This document shows positions 21,781-34,050 of a stretch of 64,000 nucleotides of DNA, piece by piece. Below the pieces are notes generated by a model that made no database searches, was not told where the DNA came from, and was given only the letters and a program-made list of their open reading frames with translations. The DNA lies in assembly GCA_019044685.2 (NCBI GenBank), contig JAGTXX020000011.1, positions 1,116,001 through 1,180,000 of the forward strand, given 5' to 3'. The number at the start of each line of letters is the position of its first letter. The stretch's first letter is position 1. The DNA is from Nannochloris sp. 'desiccata' (taxonomy: Eukaryota; Chlorophyta; Trebouxiophyceae; Chlorellales; Chlorellaceae). The translations under genes and the position numbers were made by a program.

Positions 21781-24700
21781 TTATTCTGCCAATTTAGCAC
21801 ACGTCTGCGCCGGCACTACCCTCACACCAAGATCTTTAATGTTTAGGAAAGCATCAGCAGCATCTATCACATCAATAACAGACTCAGAATTACGGAATTC
21901 ACCCAATAACACACGTGCACGATCTCCCTTTGTTGCATAAATCATTTTCAAATCAGCAACAGGCGTGCTTTGCATGCTGCCATCAGAAAATACCATCTTG
22001 CCATCAGGAGTCGATCTGCCGAGTTGGACAGACGCAGTACCATCAGTACCCACACTACGTACAGCGGCGTGTTCACCTGAAGGTAAATTCACTTCTAAAC
22101 CAACCCAATCCTGAAGAGAGGTACCAGCAATAGGACCGCCATTCTCGGCAGCAGCAGCGGCGGCGGCAGGAATGGGAGCAGGTGTTCCACTCGCAGGATT
22201 ACTGCCAGGGTATACAGAAGCAGGTGTTCCTCCATACTGTGATCCTCCATATCCAGGGGGAACACTTCCATGTGCAGGGATAGTAGGAAGATTCCCTGTA
22301 TCGGGGGCATTCGCTCCATATCCAGGGATAGTAGATGTATATGGAGCATCAAGTGCAGCAGCATAGCCACCGCCATCACCACCGCCAAAGCCAGGGTGCG
22401 CAGGGGTAGCAGCCCAGGCAGGATCATATGCAGGGGTTTTCGTCACCGAATCACGTCCTGGGGTCATACCAGGGTGCATAGGAGTAGCAGTAGGCATGTT
22501 GGAGTAGTGAGCAGGCGTGGCGGTAACTCCACCACTACCAAAGCCGCCTCCGCCTCCGCCACCCATGGACCAATGCGCCGGTGTACGACCACCAGGAGCA
22601 GCCATTGGCATGCCGTACCCACCACCCATACCTATACCAATTCCCATACCCATAGGTGCACGTGGTGCTGCAGAACGGCCTTGTGAGCTTAACGCCAGGT
22701 GAGCTCTATCTACCGTAACTTGTTTCATTTGCGCATCCAGTTCCACACGAAGATGCGTTGCAGTTGCGCTTTTTACTCTACCCTGCATACCACGATATGG
22801 TCCACTTTTGATGGTCACAGTTTGGCCTTCAAGCTGGCGATCTTGCTGTGTTGAAAGTCTCCCAGCATACCCCCCTCCACCGCCACCGCCACCACCAGCA
22901 GTACCACCTCTTTGAGAGTGATGTGCTGGGGACGCTGTGACGCCACCACCAAAGCCAGGGGTTGCTAAGATACGAGAATTATGTGGTGTAGCCATCACTC
23001 CACTTCCAACGGTATCTTGCAATCGATTAAGCCCACCACGTACCATACATGAGCGAGCAAGTACGCAGGCATAGCCACTGTATTCTGGAAATTCTCTTGA
23101 TTGAATAAAAATGAAGCCTCGCATGATGTGTTTCACTGTCCCTGAACGTCCATGCATAGGTCCTTCAACTACTTGAACAATATCGTTGATATTGATCTCA
23201 TTACGGGCTTTATCTTGGGCACTCGCACGTTTGTTGTTTATTTTTCGTTTCAAATCGGGCAAGCGACAGACCCTCACATCCGGCTTCCCTGGATCTCCAG
23301 CATTCGTTAAAACCCTGCAGGTATCCTTTTCTACACCTACAATGACCCCTACAGTCTGTGAATCCAATACAACGAGGTCAAATAGATCATAATCGCCTAT
23401 TTTATCTGCAGTTGTCGGCGCGGCCACCGTCTCCATAAGATCTCTGGTGAATACTTTAATCTCCTCTTTTGTTTGATCTGTTAGAACGAAACAAACACCT
23501 TCTTCTACATTGACCACCATTCCAGTTTCTCCCGAATGCGATCCATTGAGTACTTTGACGTGGTCGCCGCTGTCAAACCATTTGTACAGCTCGCGAGGGG
23601 CAAAGCCAATGGCCTCTTTGAAATCCCCCAAGCTCTCGTCAATTGGCCTCACCATGACTTGGCCATCTTCAGTGACCAGTTCCACCCTTCCAAGGATTCC
23701 TTTCAAATCACCTTCCCGGACCATAACACGATCTGCCTTTATGAATTTAGCATTTGCAGCGTCTTCCAAAGCAGCAGCAGCATCGACACCCAGATCTTGC
23801 ACCAGTCTAGTAAGATCCGCACCTGCACCACCGCTCCCACTAACACCATCATCACCATCATTTTGAGCTGCATTGAAGCGTTGCAGCTCATCTAATGGGG
23901 GAAGACCTTCTTCCAGCGTCAATCCTTTCATTGCAACTGTTTTTACCAGATATCCTTTACTAAATCTTTGAGAATTATTTAATATTTGCATCAATTCCCC
24001 GGTTTCTCTATCCCTCGTTTGCATCACATCCAACTGGAAGCTGCGTGCTTCGTCAGGGTTGAAAGCACGAGCAACAGGGCGTATTTTCGCCGCTTTATCA
24101 AACCCTCGTCGGCCTTCACCCCGGCGAGCAGCCATGTTGGCAAAATCCAGGCGAGGGATGAGCCTAATTGTCGCTCTGCCACCGTTGATATCCACAGAGG
24201 TTATTTTCGCTAAATCGCCTTTATAGACTCCAGTTTTAGGACGTACCCACGATCCAGGCTGTGCAGTGCGTGTAGAAGATCGAGGAATAGTGATAGCACT
24301 GACCATCTCGAGTAGAGGGACTAATTTAGGTGGGGTACCATGGAAGACACCACGGAGACCTTTCAGTGCTCCTCGTACATGGTCTGCTTTAAAGGCTTCA
24401 ACATACAGGTATCCTTTCAGTTGATCTCTACAAAAGACGGATTTTATGAGGAGAGGCTGACCACGGGTAGCGTAGTCATAGCATTTTTGTAATAAGCACA
24501 CAACCACTTCCCTCTCGGCACCTTCAGCACATCGAATAACCCACAACTTAGGGTCCTTTGCCGTTGGCATAAGCGCTTGCTGACTTACAGCACCTCCTGC
24601 TTCTTCTCCTTGTTCACTTGCATGGTATGCAGCCATACGATCACGTCCAAATCGTTGTTGCAAGTATTTCTGAAGCTCCTCAGGATTAATTTCCTCATCC

Positions 24701-25311
24701 TTTTGAGCTTGAATTTCAGCTTCACGGATAGCACGACGGACTTCTGCAAGATCTGCCGCGTCAGGAACTTCCCCTTGATCATCGATCAAGTCATCCATGC
24801 CTTCTCCTTCGTCTTCATCTTCGTCATCTTCATCATCAACTTCTGCAATGTCGTCAATGAAACGACTACGCTTCATTTTGCGACCATCCTGTGGGAATTG
24901 ATATAAAATTAGATTATCAACCTCAGCACTGAGCCAGTAGTAGGGGTTGATGATTATTTCAAGCTGTATAATCGCTAAACTAGTTCCTTACCTCGTCCTC
25001 TTCTGCCGCATCGTCAATGAAGGCGCTCCTCTTCTTTTTCTTCTTCTCTTTCTTGGAGGGTTTCTCTTCCACTTCTACTTCATCTTCATCATATTCGTCG
25101 TCTGACAGGTCGTCTTCTAACGAGTTGGCTTCAGCTTCCTCCTCTTCCTCCTGCTGCAATAGAAAAAATATAATTCAATGTAAGATGATCACCAAAAATA
25201 ATGGCTTCAAAACACGCAATTACTCATTGGCTTGTAAATAATTACAGCTATTTCTTCATTGTTGTCTATTTCCTCTTCGCCAATAGGCTGTTCCTCTTCT
25301 TTATCAGACAT
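21781..25311 (-). CDS. SPT5: Transcription elongation factor SPT5
   Basis: SPT5 with SPT4 forms DSIF, which clamps RNA polymerase II and controls pausing and elongation. Exons 25311-25246, 25153-24992 and 24888-21781 (all phase 0) give about 1111 aa. The acidic N-terminus (long Glu/Asp runs, RSAFIDDAAEEDE then RSRFIDDIAEVDDE) is the Spt5-N type. The NGN domain follows (KLWVIRCAEGAEREVVVCLL), then several KOW motifs (WVRPKTGVYKGDLAKI; VMVREGDLKGILGRVE; WFDSGDHVKVLNGSHSGETG; QVVEGPMHGRSG). The Gly/Pro-rich C-terminal repeat region holds repeated TPAH/TPAY-type units, the CTR that CDK9 phosphorylates. A last KOW-like unit (MIYATKGDRARVLLGEFR) closes the protein. It is divergently paired with PDS5. 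Confidence 0.95.
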
Positions 25312-25603
25312 CTCGGCTCAAAATTAATATTTATAGCAATCACCCTGCAGCCCTTGTCCGCTCAAGCTACCAGCAACGTAATACTCATATGTAAATACAA
25401 TAAAAATGGCACACGGGGGAGGGAAGAACTAGTTGATTAAAACAGCCAGCTGGAAAGGAGGTGAAAATTGCAGTCTGCAAATTCAAATATAACATGGGAA
25501 CACCTACCAGAATTCTACAAATATCATCAGCATAGTTCGTTCGGCATACGCAACTTCTTTACATGGAACGCCACTACCAACGAAATAAGAGTTATTAACA
25601 AAA
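25312..25603. promoter_or_regulatory. Shared divergent promoter, SPT5 (-) and PDS5 (+)
   Basis: There are 292 bp between opposite start codons of two nuclear housekeeping genes. The sequence is AT-rich and no named element was recognised. Confidence 0.4.
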
Positions 25604-28600
25604 ATGGGTGGCACAAAGAAGCGTGATCTTCAATGTACCCATGCCGCAGATGATGGCGAAGAGGCCCTGATCAAGTTAGGAAAACAACTTTTAGGATTGC
25701 AAAAGACTAGCAAAGATGCGGTGTTGAAGCCTCTAAAGGTGGGCAACGGGTTCCCTCCATCTTTTGAATTTCAATTTTCGTTGCTACTTCATCTCACCTC
25801 TGTTCAATATCTTGTCCCTACAGGCGGCCTCAAGAATTCTTGAGGATGCCCCACAGACTTCAACTGGCATTAGATCGGCTAGTACTAATCTTTGCAAGGC
25901 AATAGCTAAGACTGATCTTTTAAAACACAAAGACAAGGTGAGTTTTTGGTGATCACGTAGGCACTGTCGCGATCTTTCCCGACAAATATCTGATACACAT
26001 CCTCATCAGTACCCTTTTGACGTTCTGCTCCAAAATTGACGGTTTGCAGGAAGTTCGCCTGTTCAATATAGTTTGTGCAATTCACACTCTGCGTCTGCAC
26101 GCTCCAGAGAACCCTTATACCGATGCACAGCTTCTAATGATTTTTCGCCAGCTTTTGGTCGTATTCAGAGAACTCGCAGACCCTGGCGCTGCTCACTTCC
26201 AGGTCTGCCTGTCGTTACTTCAAACGGTGGCAACCGTCAAAATCTGTCTCCTCATGCTTGACCTGGAAGATGCAGACTCTCTCGTTTTAGACCTCTTCAC
26301 TGCCATGTTTGACGCCATCAACGCTGATAACAAGGATCAAGTAGAACATTTGGCCCTTACAGGCTTAGCCACAATGCTGGACGAGGGCGATGACATCCCT
26401 CAACCACTGCTAGATTGCATTTTAAGCCATCTTTTACCTGCTGCACATGAGGAGAACCCACAAGCACGCCGCTTAGCCGAACTATTGGTCCGTAAAAGCC
26501 AATCTACATTACAGCCCTATGTTCAAAAATTTATGACAAGGCTTTTAGAAGGCCAGAGAACCGACTCTGATCTTGTCGGCTGCTCCAGTGACCTTGTACT
26601 GCAATTATACCGTGCAGCGCCCCAAATTATGCTTCCTGTACTTCCTCACTTACAACCCAGCCTACAAGTAGAATCTGAAGAGCGTCGATTAGATGCAGTG
26701 GATCTTATTTGCAAACTATTAACTCACCCTGGCGCTCACACCATCGTTGAGGATTACAGATCATTACCTCAAGCTGTACTTCGCCGTTTAAATGATAAAA
26801 GCCCTGAAGTCCGTTTACGTGTTATATTCCACGCCAAGGCTCTCTCAGATTCGTTTAATGATGCTCAGCAGCGTAGTGAAGTCGCTAAGGAGGTAGCTCT
26901 TCGCTTACAAGATCCAGATGAACGTCTCCGGTCTGCTGCAGCTGCTGCCCTGTGTTCTATTGCCGCTGAGCACCCTAGCGCGGTCCATACTGAACAAATC
27001 CAAAGCTTAATTCTCCGTTTCCGTGATAAAAGACTCTCCGTGCGTAAAGAAGTAGCTGCCCAGGTGGCAAAGCTTGTTCGCACCTGGTCGTTAAAATGGG
27101 AAGCGGAAGGTGGAGCGAGTCAGCCTCGTAAAGTGCTTCTGATTAACTTAGTTATGGGATTATGCGGATTAGCTTTGACTAGAGATACCGAGCTTGCTTC
27201 TTACGTCATGGATGAGGTTTTCAAGGGAGGTGTGTTCCCTGCTAGGCTGCCAGCAGCATCTGCGGCAGCATGGTGGGCACAGCTTTGGCACGCAGGAGAG
27301 GGTGTCGGTGGACAAACACTGACTGCTCTCTTACGTGGTAAGTGTGATTTACAACGTCAAGTGCAGGAATTGCTGCATCTAAGAGAAGCAGCGCTGGGTG
27401 AAAGAACTGGAGTGCCTGCACACAAGTTTGGTACCGCTGCGACCACTGGAGCTGATAAAGATGATGGCAAAGAAGCAGATGGTGCAGACACAGCAGCAGG
27501 GACATCAGGTGTAGTAGAAGGAGAGAGTGCAACATCGCGATTTTCAGCTCGTATCACTGCCTTTGCGTCCTCTCTCTCCAACACCAACCGAGCTGAAGAA
27601 GGCCTCCAACGTTTATGGCATATGAAAGACAACCACATTTTTAGAGGATTAGCTACGTTATCTACTTATGGAACATCCTTTGCTGATGCTGTTGCGGCTG
27701 GAAAGGATGTGCAATCACGTGTAGGCTCACGTGGTCCACATGCTGATGTCGCGCAAGCACTTATCTCTCGTCTTACTCCTAATTTAATCTCCGCTGAGAC
27801 CCTCTCTGCAGCTCTGTGCGCTAGCTGTGATAGCAATGAAGAAGAAGGTTTCATTACTGGTGTCCTTGCTGCAGCACCGCAGCTGTTTGCTCAACAGCTT
27901 CCTGCTTTAACAGAGCTGTTTGAAGAAGACGATGCCATGTCAACTGAGGTTGCAGCGAAAGTACTTGCTGCTACCGGGAGCTACATGGTTATAGCAGCAA
28001 AACAACTGCAACAAGATTTCGAAGCGTCTCCTGAAGTTATTTCCAAGCTGCAAGAGCTTTGTCTGAATGGAACGCCTACTGGCGCCAAGGCTGCTGTGCG
28101 TGCTTTGCTTCATATTCTAGATGCTGATGCGGTCACTCCCGTGCTGCGTGGTACCATTACCAAACTCTTAGAATCTCTCCGTGAGCCCGAGACTCTTGCA
28201 GTCCATAGTAGAACCCTGGCTGCCCTCAAAGCCATCTCCACTGCCACTCGTGCCGTGCCTGCTTTGCTGACTGAGTTTGCATTGGAGCTGTATGACTGCG
28301 TAATCAACAATATCATGAAGCAAGACCTTTCTGAAGGTCGTCCTCTCTCTTTAGCACACAATTCCACCGGTAAGGTATGGAGCAGACCTAGTCCAGATGT
28401 AGAAATTAAATCTGCCGCTCTCCGTACCCTAGCACAAGCCTTGGTTCCCGATGACTCTACCGTTCAACCAGCAGAGCAAGTTTTTGAAGTAGTGACAGCT
28501 TTAATTGCTGAATTAGGTGATCTTACAGATCTCAACGTCGACGCTGATGCTTTTCAGCATTTCAGGTGGATTAAAATGGAAATTAAATGGTTTACTGGCA

Positions 28601-30327
28601 AAGCAGCAAAAACGACTACAAGTGGAAGCCGCAGCCGGAAGCGCAAGAGTGAAGAAAACGAGGATGACGCTGCTTTTAATGATGCCATCGTTCCTGAGGG
28701 GTATATGGATGGCAGAGGTATGGAAGAGGAAGAACGTCAGCATTTGGAAGAACAAACTAGAATTACTTCCCCAGATTGCGGATGGGTACGCTATTCCGCG
28801 GCCACTGCTCTGTTCCGTCTTTTCCGCGCCTACGATCCCATTATGACTGGTAATGATTACTTAACTATGGGTCTTGCATGTCAAGACTCTATTGCTGAAG
28901 TACGGTTAGCATTACTGGATAAGATCTCATCAACAGTAGCACATTTCTTAACGAGCAAAGTACCCAATCCTCAGCGCGCTGCAAAGACTGCTGCTTTGTA
29001 CGTCCTGTATAGCAAAGATACAGAAGTATCTTACCCTGTGATGGCGTTTGGAAGGCTGAAAGAATACGTTTCCGCCCGTCGTACTGCTGTGGAGAAATCT
29101 GCATTAGTGGTAGCGACTACCGGTGACTCTGGCACTCTAATAAATGAGATGCCTGAGTTTATTCTTCCTTTTATCGTGTATTTTATGGCTCATCACCCTG
29201 ATTACGACCATGAGCTCATTTACAGAGAAGAAGCGCACCACTCGCAACCTGAAGGAGATGGTGTTGAAGAGCAGGTGGTCGAATTTTTCCGTCTTTCTCT
29301 TCAAATGGCTCTTGAAGCTCTTCTTCTACCTGCTGGAAACGCGGTGACTGAAGACCAAGCTACCGAAGTCGCTCGTCAAGCTGGAGCTACTCTTAAAATA
29401 TTACGTCAGCTCAAGTTCTGTGATATTTTAGACGTGGCAACAGTACGAGGACAGGGTGAGGTTGACGAAGGCGCCACTATTTGCTCACATCAAGTTTGTG
29501 ATATGGCCCTTTGCCTTTCCCGTCAGCTTTTGCGTTTAGTTATGGGTAATAAACCTCAGAATGTCCAAAAATTCCCTGGTGTGGTAGCGTTACCTCGTCT
29601 TTGTTATAGACCCCAGAAAAATGTCGCTGCTGGTGATCGTCGTAGGGACGGTTCTGATTTGCCTCGAACTTTCCGACCTGTTTTAGATACCCTATTTACG
29701 CATAAACTGAGCCCTGGAACCCCTGCTGGGGCTGCACCTAAGAAGAAAGCGAGGAGACGCTTGAAACCTCGTGATCATGGGGAAGTAGTAGAACAGCGTC
29801 AACAGCAGGATGCAGTTGGTAACCGTGGTGGTGAAGCTGAGTTACCTGTGCCGAAGCCTCGTGCAGCTGGTAAAAACAAACAAGGTCCTGCAGATCAACA
29901 GCAGCAGCGTAAGCGTGCGAACGCAGCCAGCACTCAAGCTGCTGCTGCAGCAAAGAAGGCTGCGGTGGTTCCTTTTAGCCCTGCGAGACAGCAACCTCGC
30001 CGTGGAGCCAAGGACGTAGCAGATGCAAAGATGCGCAAAGCTGGAGATGAGTCTGAAAGTGAGGATATGGAATGGGAACTTGATGAATCAGAACCTGAGG
30101 CATCGCCTGGTGACGCTGCTGCGGCTGCGATAGGAGCAGGTGCCTCAGGTTGGGTGCTTCCTAGTCTGAAAGATCTTGCACCTGCAAGCAGTGGAGAGAC
30201 TTCTTCAGGGTCTGATTTGCTCAAGGGACAGGAAAATGGAGGTGCTGTAAATATTCTTCAGCAGCAGCAAGGGTCTCCTGCCGGGAAACTAACAGCAAGC
30301 GGCCGCAGCAAAAGAGCAAAAGCTTAA
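25604..30327 (+). CDS. PDS5: Sister chromatid cohesion protein PDS5
   Basis: PDS5 binds cohesin, recruiting WAPL or the Eco1/CTF7 acetyltransferase to release or stabilise it. Exons 25604-25738, 25824-25937 and 26050-30327 (all phase 0) give about 1508 aa. The signature EVRLFNIVCAIHTLRLHAPE with NPYTDAQL and then VKICLLMLDLEDAD matches the PDS5 family N-terminal HEAT region. About 1200 residues of HEAT-like helical repeats follow (LNDKSPEVRLRVIFHAKAL; LRFRDKRLSVRKEVAAQV). The tail is basic and low-complexity, with Lys/Arg and Gln runs and an acidic patch (ESESEDMEWELDESEPE), as in plant and animal PDS5. I first considered condensin CAP-G, but the N-terminal motif fits PDS5. Confidence 0.92.
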
Positions 30328-30638
30328 AATATTTCTAATTAAGTCAGCAGAAGTAAAATATAATATACCATTTAAATACTTCGACAGCTTCAATGTAGCT
30401 TTTTTTCAAAAAATACGACGGTATAGACACTAAAGATACAAATTTAATGATTAAGATCAGCGCCGCAGGCGATTTTCAGGGGGTTCTAATAAATCTAAGA
30501 AAAAGGCTGGAAATGTAAAATTTTCGAGAGTTTTTTTAAGTAAGATATTTGCCAGAAACAGGTTCTAAAGTGGCTCTATAGTGGCTGAAACAGTCTTATA
30601 CACAATGCTATTCTAATTTATCACTAATATTATCATTG
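30328..30638. other. Intergenic, convergent 3' ends
   Basis: This AT-rich stretch of 311 bp between PDS5 and the transposase relic has no credible ORF or RNA gene. Confidence 0.5.
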
Positions 30639-31824
30639 TTATTCATCACCATCACTATCAAGTTCAATAAAATCATTTTCTTCATCAGTTTCAACGCCTC
30701 CCGTCAAAATCGTCCTCAACGTCCTCCAAGCCTGCTTCGAGCCCTTGCACCATTGACGCCACACCCTTTCCTCCGCAAAATCCACGGCACGCACGTCTTT
30801 AATTGAATCTTTACCATCGGGCACCACAAAGTCATCAGCAGCAGCTGCTTGATTCTTAAACAATGTTGATGCCAACGGTATTGCCTCCCGCCCAAATTCA
30901 AGATTCCAAACTCGTCGTTAAGTAGCCTTCTCCCAGCCCTTGGTGTCGTACTAGGGTTATCAACAAGCTCTGTGTACCCAGCATACAGCATCGCAGGGGT
31001 ATGTGGCCGTAATGTAAGCATCCTTGAATCAATTTTCAAAAAATCTGCCGGCAACACGCCCACTTTCATTTGCTCCGTTATGCCCTTGCACAAGCTGGCA
31101 ATGTCTGAGGCGACGTAGCTTTGCGCATTTCGGATTTCAAAGCCTTAAATTGTTTCTTTACCCAAGACACAGAGCACATGAAAACCCCTCCATTCTCTTC
31201 AAGACAATCAGGTTGCAATTCTTTAATGACAGCCAAGATAGTTGGCTGCAAAAGTGAAGGAGATTGTGTAATACCTGAACTGATCTGCCCTTCGATGTAA
31301 TCAACCACAGCTTGGTAAGTTGCTGAAGAAAGAATTTTCGGGCAGCCCCGCTTGATGACGTCTTCTTCCTCCTTTTCAATTAATTCAGGCGCTTCTTGAT
31401 CATTGTCCTTCCTCCACCTTAATACCATAGACGGGTTTAAAGTAGGGTATAAACCTGGATGATGGAGTTGGAAAAAGTTCACAGCCGCACTATCACTATC
31501 TATACTTATAGCGGTGGAAATAATCAGCTTTTTTTCCACCGCTGCCCACCAAGTCTTCCTCTTCTTGCTGTCAGTGCAGACGTTATCCTCCTCCTCTCCA
31601 CCAGTACGCTTTCCAAAGCCTATAGGTCTACCAGGTTTACGGTTTCCAACGTTGGCAGCCTCGCCTGTGGTCGTAGTATCTGGGGCAGCAGGGTGCAAGC
31701 GGGGGCGCCCAACTTTTTTTTTTGGTTCAGATGCTTTTCTTGCTGCCTCGGCTCTACTCTCCGCTGCGGCTTTTCTCTCCTTTTTCTCGCGGTCATCGAT
31801 GGCGTCCTGATGTTTGGAGCTCAT
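30639..31824 (-). pseudogene. Broken pogo/CENP-B-like transposase relic
   Basis: Three minus-strand frames follow one another. Frame 1 (ATG at 31824 to 31078) starts with a Lys/Arg/Ala-rich stretch and two AT-hook-like motifs (KKKVGRPRLHP, NRKPGRPIGFG). It continues to a helix-turn-helix-like region ending VFMCSVSWVKKQFKAL. Around 31100 the frame shifts; frame 2 reads SDIASLCKGITEQMKVGVLP and on to LLNDEFGILN. A second shift near 30905 leads to frame 3 (EFGREAIPLASTLFKNQ) and a TAA at 30639-30641. The SVSWVKKQFK pattern recalls the N-terminal DNA-binding part of CENP-B/pogo-like transposases, yet no DDE catalytic domain is visible. Either the middle is deleted or this is a domesticated DNA-binding fragment. 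No terminal inverted repeats were found by eye. Confidence 0.55.
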
Positions 31825-31878
31825 TTTGACGCCCGCATGCACACTGATCAAACTTGGATCCACATCCTTTCTCCCCAA

Positions 31879-32314
31879 ACCAACTTGGAAGAGGGTCCGA
31901 TACCCTTCAGGAAGTTTGTATGTCTTAGACCGTTAAAGGAAGTGATTTAACCGGCGCACCCGCGATTTTGCGAAATGTAGCTTGACTTTTTTTTTTGAAA
32001 TTGAACTATATTGCCTTCAAATAATTTCCCAAGGTACAAAAATTGTTGTACCAAGGTAATTAAATATAAGATATCAGGCCAAATAGGTATCTATTTTAGT
32101 TTCTAATTAATATCCTTAGCGTCTATACGGTGATTATAATATATCTTTTTGTTCTTTTTCCTTCTTCTTTTCACTTTCCACCGCTTTTTGTCAAAACAGA
32201 AAATTCTCTGGATAAATTTTTACAAGCAATACAATACAAATACTAGAAAGCAATAGCGGCAGTAAGAGAACGACGATTTTGAATCGATATTAAGTCTTGT
32301 CAGTAAAAAGAAGT
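31879..32314. other. Intergenic, nothing recognised
   Basis: This AT-rich spacer between the transposase relic and the small secreted-protein gene has T-runs and no long ORF. The last part is probably 3' UTR of the minus-strand gene at 32315. Confidence 0.45.
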
Positions 32315-32734
32315 TCAAGCAAAGGCAATGGCGGCGGCAATGGCAGCGACAGTTGCAGGGAACAGAAAAGGAGAAGCCTTTGCAGCATTAGATGTGCCAT
32401 ATGATTGTGTAGGAATCCTAGAGCCACTACCGCCATCAGGGGGAAGGTCATCGATATCATCGCCACCATTTTCTTCAGCTTCACCATCGTCGGTTGAAGG
32501 TGCATCACGAGCAGCAGGCAAAGCTCCTTCAGGTGGGTCTGCGCAGCGGCACGTGAGCTCGGCTTTGCCATTTTTCAGAACACACTCGGTAGTTAATTCA
32601 ACATATATAAAGTCGTTGGCATCACGGTAGACTGGGCAATTATCGCAGCTTAAACCTTCACAATTCGGTTCTTGTGCGGAACATGTTGCTATTAGGGCCA
32701 ACCAGGCGAGAGAAAATGCTAACTTGTGGATCAT
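32315..32734 (-). CDS. Small secreted, probably GPI-anchored Cys-rich protein
   Basis: This intronless 139 aa protein starts at 32734. A signal peptide (MIHKLAFSLAWLALIATCSA) is followed by a short Cys-rich domain (CEGLSCDNCPVYRDANDF, then TTECVLKNGKAELTCRC; seven Cys in all). An acidic Pro/Gly/Asp linker leads to a hydrophobic C-terminus (FLFPATVAAIAAAIAFA) with small residues before it (SNAAKAS). That is the layout of a GPI-anchored surface protein. No family was recognised. It faces another secreted protein gene across 207 bp. The gene is inferred from architecture, not from homology. Confidence 0.7.
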   Translation of the reverse strand: MIHKLAFSLAWLALIATCSAQEPNCEGLSCDNCPVYRDANDFIYVELTTECVLKNGKAELTCRCADPPEGALPAARDAPSTDDGEAEENGGDDIDDLPPDGGSGSRIPTQSYGTSNAAKASPFLFPATVAAIAAAIAFA

Positions 32735-32941
32735 ACTCTATCCGAAATGTGGAAATATCAAAATTAAATGTATGCTGCATCAGAGACCAACGCGCTGGAA
32801 GAGGCAAAAAAATGACTGCCCCAATACCCAGCTGCTAATACCACTGGCAGCTGTTTCGCATCTGCAAAGTTTTCAGTTGAGTACTTATAAAGCTATGTGC
32901 CTCGCCTTGGAGCACTCTTAAAAGTTCAGAATACCATCGAA
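32735..32941. promoter_or_regulatory. Shared divergent promoter between two secreted-protein genes
   Basis: The two start codons are separated by 207 bp. Both products carry signal peptides, which suggests shared control, but no motif is named. Confidence 0.35.
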
Positions 32942-34024
32942 ATGGTGCTACATTGGCTCCTTCTTGGCTTGGCAGTCGTGCTGACGGCATCTCACGGTGT
33001 GGCAGCAGCAACAACTCAAAACAGGGACTTAGACCCACCACCCTGCAATTTCTCAGCCTATATAGACCATGAAAAGGTCACAAGTTGGGAATTTCAGCTC
33101 GATGTGCCACCTGACAAATGCATAGGGCTGCAACGCAACACTATGCTGGACGCTGTTGCAGCCGCTCTTGTAGAGCTCGAAGATAATTCCTCCCTTCGTG
33201 ACAATGTAAAACTTGACCAATCAAGCCTCAGAACATCCGTGTTTGCTCAAGTTAGCACTGCAGTTACTACTTTGGATGGTAAGGCTTTGTCAGGTGCACC
33301 AGCAAACTTTTCCTGGTTCGGCCCCGCTTTCCTCCGCCACCGACTAAAGTATGCTGCGTGGCACGGCAAACAATCGTCCACCCAGCCTTCTTCAAACTCT
33401 GTTTCGGTACACCCTGGTACAGGAGATTTGACTTTAAAGATTAAGAATGTGGATTTGGATGCATTTCAACCCTTGCATGAAGTTTTAAACTTTCCTCGAC
33501 ACGCAACGCATTGTGGTATTCATAGCAACAAAAAAAATGGAAAAAGACCGCGCCTTAAATGGAAAATAGAGAATGATTGTTATTGCACAAGAAGTCTGCC
33601 CAGCTATGAAGCCAACTATCTTCCTGTCAAGATTAAGAATGCCAATGGCATTCGCTCTTTCAAAGAGACAGAACAATGTTTTCCTGGCATTTGGGAGTTT
33701 CTTAAAATGAATCCAAAGGATGGGCTGGAGCTTCCAGAGTACAATAAACGTACATTTTCAAAGTCTGTTTGGGATATAAACGTCGCTGGGTTGCCTGGAG
33801 TTGTCAATTGGGTTGCCAGCTATTCAACACTGCTCGATGCGCTGACTGGGGGGGTCACTGCTGCCGAGTGCGAGTTGTCTTTAAGGTTGAAAAGAGCCAG
33901 TGCTGAAGAAATGGGAGGGGATAAACGTTTGCACGATGCTTTGAGGTATATTGTATTATATATGGAAGTTTTGCATAACAATGGATGGGACACTGGAGTG
34001 CATAGCAGCTCACAGATTAAGTGA
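32942..34024 (+). CDS. Secreted protein of unknown function, 360 aa
   Basis: The open frame extends upstream to 32897 without ATG; the first ATG is at 32942 and gives a signal peptide (MVLHWLLLGLAVVLTASHG, probable cut near GVAAA). The mature part has NFSAYIDHEKVTSWEFQLDV, KCIGLQRNTMLDAVAAALVE and a block with four spaced Cys (THCGIHSNK, NDCYCTRSLP, EQCFPGIW). An NxS/T glycosylation site occurs early (CNFSAY) and another at ANFSWF. A tail rich in helix-formers ends the protein. There is no membrane anchor and no ER retention signal. I recognise no family. It is intronless. Its 3' end is followed at once by a TAAAA-type pentamer repeat. Confidence 0.65.
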   Translation: MVLHWLLLGLAVVLTASHGVAAATTQNRDLDPPPCNFSAYIDHEKVTSWEFQLDVPPDKCIGLQRNTMLDAVAAALVELEDNSSLRDNVKLDQSSLRTSVFAQVSTAVTTLDGKALSGAPANFSWFGPAFLRHRLKYAAWHGKQSSTQPSSNSVSVHPGTGDLTLKIKNVDLDAFQPLHEVLNFPRHATHCGIHSNKKNGKRPRLKWKIENDCYCTRSLPSYEANYLPVKIKNANGIRSFKETEQCFPGIWEFLKMNPKDGLELPEYNKRTFSKSVWDINVAGLPGVVNWVASYSTLLDALTGGVTAAECELSLRLKRASAEEMGGDKRLHDALRYIVLYMEVLHNNGWDTGVHSSSQIK

Positions 34025-34028
34025 AACG

Positions 34029-34050
34029 TAAAATAAAATAAAATAAAATA
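34029..34050. repeat. Short TAAAA pentamer repeat
   Basis: About four to five tandem TAAAA units lie just after the stop codon at 34022-34024. Confidence 0.85.

Noticed and set aside
25604..30327. Condensin CAP-G reading of the PDS5 gene
   Set aside because: The N-terminal EVRLFNIVCAIHTL and VKICLLMLDLED blocks fit PDS5, and total length (1508 aa) is beyond CAP-G.
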